Positions 9,770 to 20,251 are shown, numbered from the stretch's first letter. The stretch: DNA of 64,000 bases from Chlamydia sp. BM-2023 (GCF_964023145.1 NZ_CAXIED010000001.1:806001-870000), one strand, 5' to 3'. Notes: generated by a model from the sequence alone, not told the origin. Numbers and translations are program-made.

Positions 9770-9799
9770 TTGCAAACAAAGGGATCCTTACTCTATATT
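9770..9799 (+). promoter_or_regulatory. Putative sigma-66 promoter for rpsL operon
   Basis: TTGCAA (9770-9775) and TATATT (9794-9799) are separated by 18 bases, about 40 bases before the rpsL start, in an otherwise gene-free leader. The fit is good for a vegetative-type promoter but was judged by eye. Confidence 0.5.
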
Positions 9800-9838
9800 T
9801 TCCCCCTTATAGTAGTTAGGTTGAATTGAGAAGGATAC

Positions 9839-10210
9839 ATGCCAACCATTAATCAATTAATACGTAAAAGGCGTCAATCTAGCACGTCTAGAAAAAAATC
9901 CCCAGCCTTACAGAAGTGCCCACAAAGACGTGGGGTGTGTCTACAAGTAAAGACAAAGACTCCTAAAAAGCCAAACTCAGCTTTACGTAAAGTTGCATGG
10001 GTGCGCCTGTCTAACGGTCAAGAAGTTATTGCTTACATCGGTGGTGAAGGACACAACTTGCAAGAACACAGCATTGTTTTGGTTCAAGGTGGCAGAGTAA
10101 AAGATTTGCCCGGAGTTCGCTATCATATTGTTCGCGGAGCTCTAGATTGTGCTGCTGTTAAAAATAGAAAACAAAGCCGTTCTCGATATGGAGCAAAACG
10201 TCCTAAATAG
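9839..10210 (+). CDS. rpsL: 30S ribosomal protein S12
   Basis: A 123-residue protein of the ribosomal decoding centre. The conserved blocks [32 protein letters not shown] and the [17 protein letters not shown] loop are all intact. The lysines and proline that determine streptomycin response in other bacteria are present in the usual form. It is the first gene of rpsL-rpsG-fusA-rpsJ, with a GAAGGA site before its ATG. Confidence 0.99.
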   Translation: MPTINQLIRKRRQSSTSRKKSPALQKCPQRRGVCLQVKTKTPKKPNSALRKVAWVRLSNGQEVIAYIGGEGHNLQEHSIVLVQGGRVKDLPGVRYHIVRGALDCAAVKNRKQSRSRYGAKRPK

Positions 10211-10256
10211 GACCATATTTCTTTATTAGGGAAAGAGAAGTTAGAGGTTAATTTAT

Positions 10257-10730
10257 ATGTCAAGACGACATGCCGCTGAAAAAAAAGAAATTCCAGCAGA
10301 TCCTATCTACGGAAGCGTAACCTTGGAAAGGTTCATCAATAAAGTTATGATGCATGGCAAAAAAAGCATCGCAAGAAGAATAGTATATTCTGCTTTAGAG
10401 CGCTTTGCTAAGAAATTGGGTGCTGAAAACGTTCTAGAGGCTTTTGAAGAAGCTTTAGAAAACGCTAAGCCTTTGCTAGAAGTTCGTTCTCGTCGTGTTG
10501 GAGGTGCTACATACCAAGTTCCTGTAGAAGTGGCTCCAGAAAGAAGAAATTGCTTGGCAATGCAGTGGATTATTAAAAACGCTAGATCAAAGCCAGGAAA
10601 GTCTATGGAAGTAGGTTTGGCTACAGAGCTCATTGATTGTTTCAATAAGCAGGGAGCCACTATTAAGAAACGTGAGGACACTCACCGGATGGCTGAAGCA
10701 AATAAAGCGTTTGCTCATTATAAGTGGTAG
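10257..10730 (+). CDS. rpsG: 30S ribosomal protein S7
   Basis: A 157-residue protein that nucleates the 30S head. Family blocks include DPIYGSVTLERFINKVM, RSRRVGGATYQVPVEV and the C-terminal HRMAEANKAFAHYKW. It lies 46 bases after rpsL on the same strand, with a GTTAGAGG site before the ATG. It is the second gene of the str-type operon. Confidence 0.99.
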   Translation: MSRRHAAEKKEIPADPIYGSVTLERFINKVMMHGKKSIARRIVYSALERFAKKLGAENVLEAFEEALENAKPLLEVRSRRVGGATYQVPVEVAPERRNCLAMQWIIKNARSKPGKSMEVGLATELIDCFNKQGATIKKREDTHRMAEANKAFAHYKW

Positions 10731-10771
10731 AATAATATTTAATCTCGGTTTGGAAGAGGCATAAAAAGTTC

Positions 10772-12856
10772 ATGAGTGACCAGGAATTCGATTTAAGCGC
10801 AATTAGAAACATCGGTATTATGGCGCATATCGATGCAGGAAAAACGACCACTACGGAAAGAATTCTTTATTATGCTGGAAGAACCCATAAGATTGGTGAG
10901 GTTCATGAGGGCGGAGCTACCATGGACTGGATGGAGCAAGAGCAAGAGAGAGGGATTACCATTACCTCAGCTGCTACAACCGTTTTCTGGGCAAATTGCA
11001 AAATTAACATTATTGATACTCCTGGCCACGTAGACTTCACTATTGAAGTAGAGCGTTCTCTCCGTGTTTTAGATGGTGCAGTAGCTGTATTTGATGCTGT
11101 ATCTGGAGTTGAGCCGCAGTCCGAAACTGTATGGAGACAAGCCAATAAATATGGCGTTCCTCGAATTGCCTTCGTAAATAAAATGGACCGGATGGGAGCA
11201 GACTACTTCGCTGCTGTGGAATCCATGAAAGAGAAGTTGGGCGCTAATGCTATTCCTGTGCATTGCCCTATTGGATCTGAAAGCCAATTTGTTGGAATGG
11301 TAGATCTTATTTCTCAAAAGGCTCTTTACTTCTTAGACGAAACTCTAGGTGCTAAGTGGGAAGAAAGAGAGATCCCAGAAGAATTAAAAGAACGATGCGC
11401 TGAACTGCGTTACGCGCTTCTCGAAGAATTAGCTACTATCGATGAAAGCAACGAATCTTTCATGATGAAAGTTCTGGAAGATCCCGATTCTATTACCGAT
11501 GATGAAATTCATGCTGTTATGCGTAAAGGGGTGATTGAAAATAAAATCAATCCTGTATTGTGCGGAACTGCATTTAAAAATAAAGGGGTACAGCAACTTC
11601 TTGACGTTATTGTAAAATGGCTACCTTCACCAAAAGATCGAGGTGTAATTCGTGGTATTAGCCTGAAAAATAACGAAGAAATTTGCTTAGAGCCACGAAA
11701 AGATGGCCCTCTAGCTGCTCTAGCATTCAAAATTATGACAGACCCTTATGTAGGTCGTATCACATTTATCCGTATTTATTCCGGAACTCTCAAAAAGGGC
11801 TCTGCTATCCTAAATTCAACTAAGGATAAGAAAGAGCGTATTTCCCGATTGTTGGAGATGCACGCCAATGAGAGAACTGATAGGGATGAGTTTACTGTTG
11901 GTGATATTGGCGCTTGCGTAGGTTTAAAATTCTCCGTTACAGGCGATACTCTTTGTGATGATAATCAAGAAATTGTTCTTGAGAGAATCGAAGTTCCTGA
12001 GCCTGTGATTGATATGGCAATTGAGCCGAAATCAAAAGGAGATAGAGAGAAATTGGCACAAGCATTGAGCGCTCTTTCTGAGGAAGATCCTACTTTCCGC
12101 GTTGCCTCAAACGAGGAAACAGGGCAAACTATTATTTCTGGAATGGGCGAGCTGCACTTGGATATTCTTCGTGATCGTATGATTCGCGAGTTTAAAGTGG
12201 AAGCTAATGTCGGTAAGCCGCAAGTTTCATACAAAGAAACCATTACTAAAAATGGCAATAGTGAAACCAAATACGTAAAACAATCCGGGGGACGTGGACA
12301 GTACGCTCATGTATGCCTTGAGATTGAACCAAATGAACCAGGAAAAGGCAACGAAGTTGTTAGCAAGATTGTTGGTGGTGTGATTCCTAAAGAATATATC
12401 CCAGCAGTTATGAAAGGTGTTGAAGAAGGCCTAAATACAGGTGTTCTTGCTGGCTATGGTTTAGTTGATGTTAAAGTAAGCATTGTTTTTGGATCGTATC
12501 ACGAAGTCGATTCTAGCGAGATGGCATTTAAAATATGCGGCTCGATGGCAGTTAAAGAAGCTTGCAGAAAAGCTACCCCAGTGATTTTAGAACCAATCAT
12601 GAAAATTGCTGTAATAACTCCTGAAGATCATTTGGGTGATGTTATTGGAGACTTAAATCGTCGTCGAGGAAAGATTTTAGGTCAGGAATCTTCGAAAGGC
12701 ATGGCTCAAGTCAATGCCGAGGTTCCTTTAAGCGAAATGTTTGGATACACAACATCTTTAAGATCCCTGACGTCTGGAAGGGCAACATCAACAATGGAAC
12801 CAGCATTTTTCGCTAAGGTTCCTCAAAAAATTCAAGAAGAGATTGTTAAGAAGTAA
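10772..12856 (+). CDS. fusA: Elongation factor G
   Basis: A 694-residue translational GTPase that drives translocation. The P-loop [13 protein letters not shown] is near residue 17, followed by the DTPGH G3 motif and NKMD G4. The five EF-G domains continue to the end (for example [19 protein letters not shown] and [10 protein letters not shown]). Length is normal. It lies 41 bases after rpsG and 7 bases before rpsJ, so it is almost certainly co-transcribed. Confidence 0.99.
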   Translation: MSDQEFDLSAIRNIGIMAHIDAGKTTTTERILYYAGRTHKIGEVHEGGATMDWMEQEQERGITITSAATTVFWANCKINIIDTPGHVDFTIEVERSLRVLDGAVAVFDAVSGVEPQSETVWRQANKYGVPRIAFVNKMDRMGADYFAAVESMKEKLGANAIPVHCPIGSESQFVGMVDLISQKALYFLDETLGAKWEEREIPEELKERCAELRYALLEELATIDESNESFMMKVLEDPDSITDDEIHAVMRKGVIENKINPVLCGTAFKNKGVQQLLDVIVKWLPSPKDRGVIRGISLKNNEEICLEPRKDGPLAALAFKIMTDPYVGRITFIRIYSGTLKKGSAILNSTKDKKERISRLLEMHANERTDRDEFTVGDIGACVGLKFSVTGDTLCDDNQEIVLERIEVPEPVIDMAIEPKSKGDREKLAQALSALSEEDPTFRVASNEETGQTIISGMGELHLDILRDRMIREFKVEANVGKPQVSYKETITKNGNSETKYVKQSGGRGQYAHVCLEIEPNEPGKGNEVVSKIVGGVIPKEYIPAVMKGVEEGLNTGVLAGYGLVDVKVSIVFGSYHEVDSSEMAFKICGSMAVKEACRKATPVILEPIMKIAVITPEDHLGDVIGDLNRRRGKILGQESSKGMAQVNAEVPLSEMFGYTTSLRSLTSGRATSTMEPAFFAKVPQKIQEEIVKK

Positions 12857-12863
12857 GGAATAT

Positions 12864-13181
12864 ATGAAGCAGCAAAAACAAAAAATTCGTATTCGTCTGA
12901 AAGGATTCGATCAACAACAATTAGATCGGTCAACTGCAGATATTGTTGAGACTGCTAAAAGAACAGGAGCTCGCGTTGCAGGCCCCATCCCTCTGCCTAC
13001 GAAAAGAGAAGTATACACAGTATTGCGCTCTCCACACGTAGATAAAAAGTCCAGGGAGCAGTTTGAAATTCGTACACACAAACGTTTAATAGATATTGTA
13101 GACCCAACAGGGAAAACAATAGACGCATTAAAAATGTTAGCTCTTCCCGCAGGAGTAGACATTAAGATCAAAGCTGCATAA
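12864..13181 (+). CDS. rpsJ: 30S ribosomal protein S10
   Basis: A 105-residue S10 with blocks [30 protein letters not shown] and [20 protein letters not shown] 12864 with AAGGA before it is the natural start; the in-frame extension to 12843 would run into fusA. Finding rpsJ directly behind fusA, with no tuf between, is the chlamydial arrangement; in most bacteria rpsJ begins the S10 operon. Confidence 0.98.
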   Translation: MKQQKQKIRIRLKGFDQQQLDRSTADIVETAKRTGARVAGPIPLPTKREVYTVLRSPHVDKKSREQFEIRTHKRLIDIVDPTGKTIDALKMLALPAGVDIKIKAA

Positions 13182-13200
13182 AGCTTAACTTGACTTGGCC

Positions 13201-14250
13201 ATGCAATTGTTAGAGAAATTTAGGGCACAGAAGGTTTCTCTTTCTTCCCGTAAGCTTATTTCTTGTTGCGATTCTAGCGTAACATTTTCTGATGCAGGCC
13301 ATGTCTATCAACTTTTTTTCGACACAAAAGATAGCGAGCTTTCTTATAAAGTAGGGGATTCTTTAGGCGTGTTTCCAAAGAACCCTAGATACGTCGTTGA
13401 AAATATTCTCGAGTCTTTAGGGTATAACTCAAAACAAATTGTCCTCAATCGAGAATCATCACCCATAACAATCTATGAGTTTTTACGAAGTCACGCAAAT
13501 CTAGATAAGCTCCCACAAAAACTCAAAACCTTTTTCCAAGATATAGAGGATAACAGCAGTCTCTACGAAGCCATTCAAAAAGAAAAGCCTCGTATTCCTA
13601 TTACCCTCTTTACTGAAGCACTGCTACCCCTGCTACCACGATTTTATTCAATAGCCTCAGCACCGCATCCAAGTAAGGAAGAAGTTGAACTCCTCGTGCG
13701 TCTTGTAAGCTATCCAGGACAATATGAGCAACGCTACGGAGTATGCTCCTTTTTCCTATGCAAAGAATTAGACGTAGATACCCACTGTAACGTATTTGTG
13801 CAGCCTACAAAACACTTTACTATCGGAGATAATATCAAAGATAAACCTATTGTGATGATTGGATCTGGAACAGGAATAGCCCCATACAAAAGTTTTGTAC
13901 AGAATCGTATCTATAATAACGATTCTGGAACGAATATCCTCTTTTTTGGAGAACGCTTCGAAAAAGCAAATTTTTATTACCAAGATTTTTGGAAGCAAGC
14001 AGTCGATAATGACATGCTCAAGTTGTTCTTAGCCTTTTCTCGCGATAGCGATCAAAAGATCTACGTACAAGATTTACTGAAAAAACAAAACGAGCTTATT
14101 TTGAAAGCTTATGAAGAAGAAGCTCACTTCTTTGTCTGTGGAAGTAAAGTTTTGGGAAATGAAGTCAAAAAAACCCTAGAAGATATTCTAGGGAAAAATA
14201 AGCTCTCCCAATTGAAGGAAGAGCGTCGTTATGTTGTCGATGTTTATTAG
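13201..14250 (+). CDS. cysJ: CysJ-like FAD/NADPH reductase (ferredoxin reductase type)
   Basis: A 349-residue flavoprotein resembling the C-terminal two thirds of the sulfite reductase flavoprotein: FAD-binding [14 protein letters not shown], the pyrophosphate/NADPH segment [16 protein letters not shown], and an aromatic C-terminus YVVDVY. The N-terminal flavodoxin domain of CysJ is absent. No hemoprotein partner or other sulfur-assimilation gene is nearby, so the physiological electron acceptor is unclear and the cysJ name is by family only. ATG 13201 is used; a TTG six bases earlier is possible. Its last 4 bases overlap ispF on the other strand. Confidence 0.8.
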   Translation: MQLLEKFRAQKVSLSSRKLISCCDSSVTFSDAGHVYQLFFDTKDSELSYKVGDSLGVFPKNPRYVVENILESLGYNSKQIVLNRESSPITIYEFLRSHANLDKLPQKLKTFFQDIEDNSSLYEAIQKEKPRIPITLFTEALLPLLPRFYSIASAPHPSKEEVELLVRLVSYPGQYEQRYGVCSFFLCKELDVDTHCNVFVQPTKHFTIGDNIKDKPIVMIGSGTGIAPYKSFVQNRIYNNDSGTNILFFGERFEKANFYYQDFWKQAVDNDMLKLFLAFSRDSDQKIYVQDLLKKQNELILKAYEEEAHFFVCGSKVLGNEVKKTLEDILGKNKLSQLKEERRYVVDVY

Positions 14251-14777
14251 CCGCAATACTCCATAACCGTGAGTATGCAAAAGCATTGTACACCATCACC
14301 ACAACCAAAATCACTCAGCCCCTCGCCAGACGTTGCCGTAATGCCCACAGAACCTGAAGGGATATTCAAAGCTGCGGCAATACTTTTTCGCATAAGAGAT
14401 AACTTCGGAAGGAATTTGGGGCGATTGCCCTCAATGGTAATAGCTACATGAGAAATCATCTGGTTTGATTTCAAAGATTTTACAGCTTCTGATAAATACA
14501 CACTGCTGTCAGTAATGCCTCGAGTATGGAAAAGTTCGTCAGCAACCTCACCAAGTATAATTCGATGTGTTATAGAGGAGAGAGCATTACAAATAGCGTG
14601 GAAAATTATGTCCCCATCGGAATTTGCTTGAAAACCAGGACTATTTTCGAAAATCACCCCACCTAAAATACAGGGTTTTGCAGAACTTTCAGGAAGGAAA
14701 CGATGACTATCTTGCCCAATGCCTACACGGTGAATCCATTGCGGTTTAGGCAAAGGAGAGTCGTTTTCTGCGTTCAT
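14247..14777 (-). CDS. ispF: 2-C-methyl-D-erythritol 2,4-cyclodiphosphate synthase
   Basis: A 176-residue enzyme of the non-mevalonate isoprenoid pathway that cyclises CDP-methylerythritol 2-phosphate. The metal-binding DxH appears in [11 protein letters not shown] and the second His in [14 protein letters not shown]. The C-terminal [18 protein letters not shown] is the family end. It has about 18 extra N-terminal residues ([16 protein letters not shown]) relative to the shortest homologues. It converges on the CysJ-like gene with a 4-base overlap. Confidence 0.95.
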   Translation of the reverse strand: MNAENDSPLPKPQWIHRVGIGQDSHRFLPESSAKPCILGGVIFENSPGFQANSDGDIIFHAICNALSSITHRIILGEVADELFHTRGITDSSVYLSEAVKSLKSNQMISHVAITIEGNRPKFLPKLSLMRKSIAAALNIPSGSVGITATSGEGLSDFGCGDGVQCFCILTVMEYCG

Positions 14778-15094
14778 ATTTGATGTACCTGTCTTTTAAT
14801 ATTACCATAATCAAGATACCGTGACACTTAAGACAAATGACCCCATGAAAGGCTAATCAAGACTAAACGTGACCCAGAATCTCTTGAAAAAATATACAGA
14901 ATAACAAAAATTCCCGCACCAACACATCCATAAAAATTTCTCCGAGCCCCGCTCAGTATAAATTAAAAAATTTAAATAACGCATAGTGTTGTAAAGGTAT
15001 TTCTCTTCTAAATATCTAGTTAATTTGAATTTAATTTGGTTTTAGTTTAATATTTTTGCGATTAATTGTTATTTAGATGCTGTTAGAGGTATTT
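14778..15094. other. Intergenic region with no recognised gene
   Basis: About 315 AT-rich bases between ispF (leaving leftward) and the repeat-bearing Inc-like gene. There are no open frames of note, no tRNA-like fold and no strong hairpin. It presumably holds the promoters of both divergent genes, but I could not pick boxes reliably. Confidence 0.3.
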
Positions 15095-15625
15095 ATGTCT
15101 AGCCCACTCTCGGGAAATGCCGCGTTCGATGAAATTACGACGACCTCCTCCTCAAGGGGCTCAGGCCTGCTCTTCTCCGGAAATGAAGGAGACCTCCAGC
15201 TACCTCCCCCCACAAGAAGCGCCGCTTTCGATGAAACCGTGGGAACCGCTCTTCCAGAGAGATTGAGTATGCTCTTCCCCAGAGATGATGATGGCCTCTG
15301 GCCTATCCGCTCTAACTGGGACCTAAGAGATAGCGTGGCGAGGAAACACTCCCTACTGGCAGCTATTCCCCTGATTGGGTCTGTAATAGGCGTAATCAAG
15401 CTCGTCAGTGCCCTTGCCATTGATCGGGAAAATGATACAGTAGAGCAAATTGTCGTCTACGCACTCACCGGATTGGCAGAGTTGTTAGGACTAGGAATCC
15501 TGCTCCTGCTGCTCAAAGTGCTCTATGTCATGGTAAAAGTTCTAAAAGAAAAGCGTACCGCAACGCCAGCCTATCGGGAACCCACCTCCTTGTACAATTC
15601 TAGAGAGATCTACGAGGGTAGATAG
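15095..15625 (+). CDS. Inc-like membrane protein with N-terminal duplicated segment
   Basis: A 176-residue protein. Residues 1-75 carry two imperfect copies of a roughly 31-residue unit, the first beginning NAAFDEITTTSS and the second SAAFDETVGTAL, each ending in a Leu-Phe/acidic stretch (LLFSGNEGD, MLFPRDDDG). Two hydrophobic segments follow: about 88-113 (LLAAIPLIGSVIGVIKLVSAL) and 124-152 (YALTGLAELLGLGILLLLLK). That pairing suggests an inclusion-membrane or related lineage-specific protein. ATG 15095 has TAGAGG before it, better than the in-frame ATG at 15077. There is no known function, and codon use looks more GC-rich than its neighbours. Confidence 0.65.
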   Translation: MSSPLSGNAAFDEITTTSSSRGSGLLFSGNEGDLQLPPPTRSAAFDETVGTALPERLSMLFPRDDDGLWPIRSNWDLRDSVARKHSLLAAIPLIGSVIGVIKLVSALAIDRENDTVEQIVVYALTGLAELLGLGILLLLLKVLYVMVKVLKEKRTATPAYREPTSLYNSREIYEGR

Positions 15626-15745
15626 AGAATAGTCTAAGAGAGAGAAGTCATTATCCAGCTTACTCAAGCTCATAGATAATAGACGGGATCGTCTCCTTTT
15701 TCCGTAACCTCCTTTATAGGAGAGTTTATCTTATTAGAAATATCG

Positions 15746-15774
15746 TTGCTTTAAAGCGAATATTTCTCTACAAT
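15746..15774 (+). promoter_or_regulatory. Sigma-66 promoter of tRNA-Phe
   Basis: TTGCTT (15746-15751), a 17-base spacer and TACAAT (15769-15774) place initiation about 8 bases before the tRNA. Spacing and position are those expected for a stable-RNA promoter. Confidence 0.65.
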
Positions 15775-15788
15775 GACCAACTGAAAAT

Positions 15789-15861
15789 GGCTAGATAGCT
15801 CAGCTGGTAGAGCAGAGGACTGAAGATCCTTGTGTCGTCGGTTCGACCCCGGCTCTGGCCA
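15789..15861 (+). tRNA. tRNA-Phe (GAA)
   Basis: A complete 73-base cloverleaf: acceptor GGCTAGA/TCTGGCC with discriminator A, D-arm GCTC...GAGC, anticodon loop CTGAAGA (anticodon GAA), and T-arm with GGTTCGACCCC. CCA is not encoded. A short hairpin (15887-15904, AGTTTTT/AAAAACT) follows and may help end the transcript. Confidence 0.97.
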
Positions 15862-16009
15862 TACTCGATTAACATTTAGTGTGTCTAGTTTTTCTTGAAA
15901 AACTAAAATCAAGGACTTTGTATTTTTTATAATTTCCGTGTTTGCTAGACTGTCTACGCAAATATGTTGAGTCCTAAGCACAAGTTAAAAAATCATAAGG
16001 AAAGAATTG

Positions 16010-16330
16010 ATGGAGCCTTACGCGATAATTCAGACCGGAAGCAAGCAATATCAAGTTCGTCAAGGGGACGTTATAGACGTTGAATTATTGGATGACATTT
16101 CTGAAGGGCAAGAGATTGTTTTTCAGGAGGTGTTGTTTACATTCGATGGGTCTAAAGCTTCTCTAGGGACCCCTACAGTAACTAATGCTGTAGTGAAAGG
16201 TGAATTGCTTTCTCGAGTTCGTGGAGAAAAAGTAATCGCTTATAAATATAAACGAAGAAAAAACTATCATCGCAAGATTGGTCACCGTCAGAACTATCTT
16301 AGAGTGAAAATTAGCAATCTAGTAATGTAA
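16010..16330 (+). CDS. rplU: 50S ribosomal protein L21
   Basis: A 106-residue protein with the L21 start YAIIQTGSKQYQV and the basic core YKYKRRKNYHRKIGHRQNY that contacts 23S rRNA. ATG 16010 follows AAGGAAAG; the in-frame TTG three bases earlier is not needed. It is the first of rplU-rpmA-obgE, a widely conserved gene order. Confidence 0.98.
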   Translation: MEPYAIIQTGSKQYQVRQGDVIDVELLDDISEGQEIVFQEVLFTFDGSKASLGTPTVTNAVVKGELLSRVRGEKVIAYKYKRRKNYHRKIGHRQNYLRVKISNLVM

Positions 16331-16360
16331 TCGACTAGTGGAAAACTAAAGGATTTTGAA

Positions 16361-16609
16361 ATGGCACATAAGAAAGGTCAGGGAGCAAGCCGTAACGGCC
16401 GCGATTCAGAGTCGAAGCGTCTTGGTATGAAAGTCGGCGCGGGACAAAGAGTTTCCACAGGAAGTATTCTTGTAAGGCAAAGAGGAACTAAGTGGCATCC
16501 TGCTCAAAACGTAGGTAGAGGTCGCGATGATACTTTATTCGCTTTAATAGATGGTATTGTTGTTACTAAGAAGACAGATCGTACATACATTTCTGTTCTT
16601 CCAGAATAA
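16361..16609 (+). CDS. rpmA: 50S ribosomal protein L27
   Basis: An 82-residue protein that begins [16 protein letters not shown], the N-terminal extension reaching the peptidyl-transferase centre. It continues with the family core [21 protein letters not shown]. It lies 30 bases behind rplU and is followed by a hairpin terminator before obgE. Confidence 0.98.
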   Translation: MAHKKGQGASRNGRDSESKRLGMKVGAGQRVSTGSILVRQRGTKWHPAQNVGRGRDDTLFALIDGIVVTKKTDRTYISVLPE

Positions 16610-16643
16610 GCCTTAAAGACACTTCAAAAATTGACAATTAAGG

Positions 16644-16688
16644 AAGCTCTATTTTTTGCTCACGCACGAAATGGGGCTTTTCTGTTTT
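16644..16688 (+). terminator. Terminator/attenuator between rpmA and obgE
   Basis: AAGCTCTATTT (16644-16654) pairs with AAATGGGGCTT (16669-16679) through 11 positions including G-T pairs. T-rich sequence follows. It may let rplU-rpmA be made in excess over obgE. Confidence 0.65.
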
Positions 16689-16721
16689 TAACAGCGTCTA
16701 TGATGTAGGGGCAATTACGCA

Positions 16722-17729
16722 ATGTTTTTAGATCAGATTACCTTGGAATTGCGAGCTGGAAAAGGCGGCAATGGTGTTGTAGCATGGCGAAAAGAAAAGT
16801 ACTTACCAAAGGGTGGCCCTTATGGTGGTAACGGTGGTGTCGGTGGTTCTATTGTTATAGAAGCTGCGACTCATGTATATTCTTTTGAGTCCTACAGAAA
16901 TTTACGGTTTTTAAAAGCAGAAGATGGTCAATCCGGAGCAACAAATAATCGCTCAGGGAGAAATGGTAAAGATCTAGTCCTTACAGTTCCTGAAGGAACT
17001 TTATTACGCGATGTAGAAACTCGAGAGATCTTACATGACTTTGCTCAGCATGGTGAGCGTCTGGTTATTTGTCAGGGAGGAAAAGGAGGAAAAGGAAACA
17101 CCTTCTTTAAAACCTCTACAAATCGTGCTCCTACAAAAGCTACACCAGGGAAACCTGGAGAAATTCGCCAAGTTGAGCTAGAGCTTAAGCTAATAGCTGA
17201 TATTGGTTTAGTCGGATTCCCAAATGCTGGGAAATCTACCCTGTTCAATACTCTTGCTCGTACCGAAGTTAAGGTAGGAGCTTATCCATTTACAACGCTG
17301 CAACCTGTATTAGGCTTGGTTCCTTGTCAGGAAGAGTTGTATCGCAAACCTTGGATTATCGCTGATATTCCAGGGATTATCGAAGGGGCTCATCAGAATC
17401 GAGGATTAGGACTCGACTTCCTAAGACATATCGAAAGAACCCACCTATTGCTATTTGTAATAGATATTTCCTGTAGAGAGCGATCTTCCCCTGAAGAAGA
17501 TTTACGTATTCTTATGGACGAGCTGCTTCACTATAGACAAGACCTCGCAGACAAAGGAAGAATCATCGCTTTGAATAAGATAGACGATCTTCTTCCAGAT
17601 GAAAGACAAGAACGTCTAGAATGTTTTCAAAGGCTGTTTCCTGGAGAGACATTTGTGATGCTATCAGGTCTTTCTGGAGAGGGCGTTGATTTGCTAAATA
17701 GTCTTTTTACAAAGAGACTTGCGGTATAG
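16722..17729 (+). CDS. obgE: GTPase Obg/CgtA
   Basis: A 335-residue ribosome-associated GTPase. The Gly-rich Obg fold occupies residues 1-158 ([26 protein letters not shown]). The G domain has P-loop GFPNAGKST near 166, [10 protein letters not shown] for switch/G3, and NKID for G4. No C-terminal extra domain is present, as in other Chlamydia. Its last 103 bases overlap the convergent transporter permease gene. Confidence 0.98.
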   Translation: MFLDQITLELRAGKGGNGVVAWRKEKYLPKGGPYGGNGGVGGSIVIEAATHVYSFESYRNLRFLKAEDGQSGATNNRSGRNGKDLVLTVPEGTLLRDVETREILHDFAQHGERLVICQGGKGGKGNTFFKTSTNRAPTKATPGKPGEIRQVELELKLIADIGLVGFPNAGKSTLFNTLARTEVKVGAYPFTTLQPVLGLVPCQEELYRKPWIIADIPGIIEGAHQNRGLGLDFLRHIERTHLLLFVIDISCRERSSPEEDLRILMDELLHYRQDLADKGRIIALNKIDDLLPDERQERLECFQRLFPGETFVMLSGLSGEGVDLLNSLFTKRLAV

Positions 17730-18520
17730 GCAATACCCATAAGAATAGCAATTGTTGGTCCTGCAGGAAAATCTAAAGCATAAGCTATGAAAATTCCGGA
17801 AAATGAACATACAATGTTCAATAATACGGAGATGATCATAATACGGCTCATTTTATAAGAGAATCTACAGGCTATAGATATGGGTAAAACAAGCATGCTA
17901 AGCATTAAAATAACACCCATAATGTAAATAAGCATAACAATGGTAATTGCCGTAAGAATCAACAAAAGAAAGTACCAAGTTTGTACAGAATAGCGGCTAA
18001 GCGCCATGTACTTCTCATCGAAACATAGTGCTAGGAATCTTGTATGACAAATAGCAACAGTTCCAAGAACGACAACATCTAAGATTCCCAGACTGTAAAG
18101 ATCGTGGGTAGTTACCCAAAGAATATTCCCAAATAAGAAGTTTACCAGCTCTGAATTGAAAGCAGGTAGCTGGGAAATGAATATGATTCCTAAAGCCATC
18201 CCTACAGACCAGATCATAGCAATGAGGGCGTCCTCTCTTTCTTGATACTTGAGATGGATTTTCCCAATGCAAATAGCAAGAATGACAGCTCCGATTATTG
18301 CTCCATACATAGGGGAGAACTCAAGATTTAGTTTATATTGTATCCATAATGTAAGACCAATACCTCCCAAAATAGAATGAGAAATACTTCCGCTGATTGA
18401 TACTATGCGTTTTACAACAATGTAAGTACCGACGACTCCTCCAACAATAGAGGCTCCTAAAGCCGCAAGTAGAGAAGGCAGGAGTAAAGAGGGAAGGATA
18501 TAGTTAAAAAAAGAAATCAT
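17627..18520 (-). CDS. Metal ABC transporter permease (ABC-3/ZnuB-MntB family)
   Basis: A 297-residue polytopic membrane protein with about eight hydrophobic helices and the ABC-3 family opening ([21 protein letters not shown], followed by [15 protein letters not shown]). It forms the membrane channel for the ATPase and binding protein encoded upstream. Translation overlaps the ATPase gene by 4 bases. The polar last 35 residues ([16 protein letters not shown]) are encoded antisense to the end of obgE. Metal specificity (Zn or Mn) cannot be told from sequence. Confidence 0.9.
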   Translation of the reverse strand: MISFFNYILPSLLLPSLLAALGASIVGGVVGTYIVVKRIVSISGSISHSILGGIGLTLWIQYKLNLEFSPMYGAIIGAVILAICIGKIHLKYQEREDALIAMIWSVGMALGIIFISQLPAFNSELVNFLFGNILWVTTHDLYSLGILDVVVLGTVAICHTRFLALCFDEKYMALSRYSVQTWYFLLLILTAITIVMLIYIMGVILMLSMLVLPISIACRFSYKMSRIMIISVLLNIVCSFSGIFIAYALDFPAGPTIAILMGIAYTASLFVKRLFSKSTPSPERPDSITNVSPGNSL

Positions 18521-19233
18521 AGATTAGCCTTTTTTTCGAAAGAACAGCAGAACTCTTCGGGTATGGTTGGTGTATTTGTAAGAGTAGTCAGAGTCCTGCT
18601 CATATAAAATACTTTATTGAAATGACTCGTTGTATGATGCAAATCATGGGTAATCATAAGAATCGTACAGTTGGTGTTGATCTCTGTAAGAATTTGAAGA
18701 ATACGCTGTTGGTTTTCAGGATCGATATTTGCCGTAGGCTCATCAAGAATCAGGATTTGCGGGTGGGATGCTAAAGCTCTAGCGAGTAAAACCCTTTGTA
18801 TTTGCCCCCCAGATAAATGAGAAAAACAGCTGTCTTTTTCAGATAGAAGGCCTACAGTTTGTAAGGCTTGCTCAGCAGCTTCATGATCGTGTTTAGAATA
18901 CTTCCCGTGCCAAGGAAGGAAAGAAAGCCTACCAGAGAGCACAACTTCTTTTACAGAAATAGGGAAAGAAAAATCATAGGAAAAGTGCTGGGGAACCCAA
19001 CCAATAGTTAACTCGGAGTCTTTTTTACAGCCAGAGAAGGTTTCTAGAGTTCCTGCCGTGGGTTGTAATAGCTTTAGCATTATTAATGCTAAAGTGGTTT
19101 TTCCTCCGCCATTAGGCCCTATAATGCCAACGAAGTCTCCTTCATGAATAGTAAAGGAAACGTTATTGATGATCCAAGAGCTTTTCGGTCCATAGCGGAA
19201 GGAAAGATCCTTAACAAGTATTTGTACTGTCAT
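18517..19233 (-). CDS. Metal ABC transporter ATP-binding protein
   Basis: A 238-residue ABC ATPase: Walker A GPNGGGKTTLA near residue 38, signature LSGGQIQRVLLARALA, Walker B ILILDEPTANID and the switch His in MITHDLHH. It overlaps both neighbours by 4 bases (binding-protein gene upstream, permease downstream), so the three are translationally coupled. It belongs to the Znu/Mnt group of importers. Confidence 0.94.
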   Translation of the reverse strand: MTVQILVKDLSFRYGPKSSWIINNVSFTIHEGDFVGIIGPNGGGKTTLALIMLKLLQPTAGTLETFSGCKKDSELTIGWVPQHFSYDFSFPISVKEVVLSGRLSFLPWHGKYSKHDHEAAEQALQTVGLLSEKDSCFSHLSGGQIQRVLLARALASHPQILILDEPTANIDPENQQRILQILTEINTNCTILMITHDLHHTTSHFNKVFYMSRTLTTLTNTPTIPEEFCCSFEKKANL

Positions 19234-20066
19234 AGATTAGAAAGAGTTGTCGCTATAGTTTTCAAATTGTTTATAACATTTTCTTCGTAGGGATCGAGAA
19301 TGACGGTATCCATATGGAAACGTTCGGCAAGCATAGCGCTGCTGCGCTTGCCAGCATGCCGAAGCAAAATCATAGAAGAAATCCCATGCTCACGAATGTT
19401 TTGCGCTGCGCGTATGATATCCCTTGGGGAGGGGTCCATATGGTTGCCTTTTTCAACAACATGCTGGGAAAAGTTATAATCCCGACAAAAATAGGCGAAG
19501 GCTCCGTGAGCTACTAAAATATGACGTTGTTTGGCATTAGAGGTAATTTTTTGGATTTCTACGTCAAGAGTATCAAGAGTTTCCTGCAATGTTTCTCCAT
19601 TGCTTTGATATAATTGCGCATGCTCTGGGAAATGAGTACTCAGAGCTTCTACAATGGCACTTACTTGTATTTTCAGGTTTTTTGGACTTAGCCATGTATG
19701 AGTGTCGAAACTATGAAAATGGTGAGCACATCCTGTGTAGCCAGGAATAACTTGAATGTTTTTTGTTAGATCTACCTGAGGACAGGAAACGTTTTTTTGG
19801 CAGGACTTCTCAAAGTTTTCTCCCATACGAAACCACAATTTTGCACGAAGGAACTGCTCCATATGACGAGGGGAGAGCTCATAAGTATGAGGATCATAGT
19901 TATTCGTAACTATAGAGCAAACAGTACAAGTGTCTCCTGCTATTTGTTCTACTAAAAATTTATAAGGAACTATGCTGACAAGCACATGGTTTTTTGTTGA
20001 GGCCGTGTTTCCATGAACATGAAAACAACAAAACAAAAACGAAAAGAAGATGAGTATTCTGCGCAT
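19230..20066 (-). CDS. Metal-binding periplasmic lipoprotein/solute-binding protein (ZnuA-like)
   Basis: A 278-residue cluster A-I binding protein with a signal peptide (residues 1-19, LIFFSFLFCCFHVHG). Candidate metal ligands are His in NNYDPHTYELSP, His in DTHTWLSPKN, His in LVAHGAFAYFC and a late Asp (TVILDPYEENV). The His-rich loop typical of ZnuA is reduced to HHFHSFDTH. It is first in the operon with the ATPase and permease; no Zur or DtxR-like box was recognised upstream. Confidence 0.92.
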   Translation of the reverse strand: MRRILIFFSFLFCCFHVHGNTASTKNHVLVSIVPYKFLVEQIAGDTCTVCSIVTNNYDPHTYELSPRHMEQFLRAKLWFRMGENFEKSCQKNVSCPQVDLTKNIQVIPGYTGCAHHFHSFDTHTWLSPKNLKIQVSAIVEALSTHFPEHAQLYQSNGETLQETLDTLDVEIQKITSNAKQRHILVAHGAFAYFCRDYNFSQHVVEKGNHMDPSPRDIIRAAQNIREHGISSMILLRHAGKRSSAMLAERFHMDTVILDPYEENVINNLKTIATTLSNL

Positions 20067-20251
20067 AGTCTAATTAGATTTAAGAAGGCGTCTATTATCC
20101 TATTCAGTGGCAATTTTAATAAAGAGTGAATTCCTGATAGCTTTATATATTTTTTAAAAATCTCTTGTACTCAGACGAATCTTGATAAAAATGGATCCAT
20201 TCGGATATCTTCAGGTCAGGTTTTTCTAAAGAAGATCCTTTTTCACTAAAT

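Noticed and set aside
10307..10681. 124-codon minus-strand frame inside rpsG
   Set aside because: Antisense shadow of a certain ribosomal gene; no signal sequence or start site.
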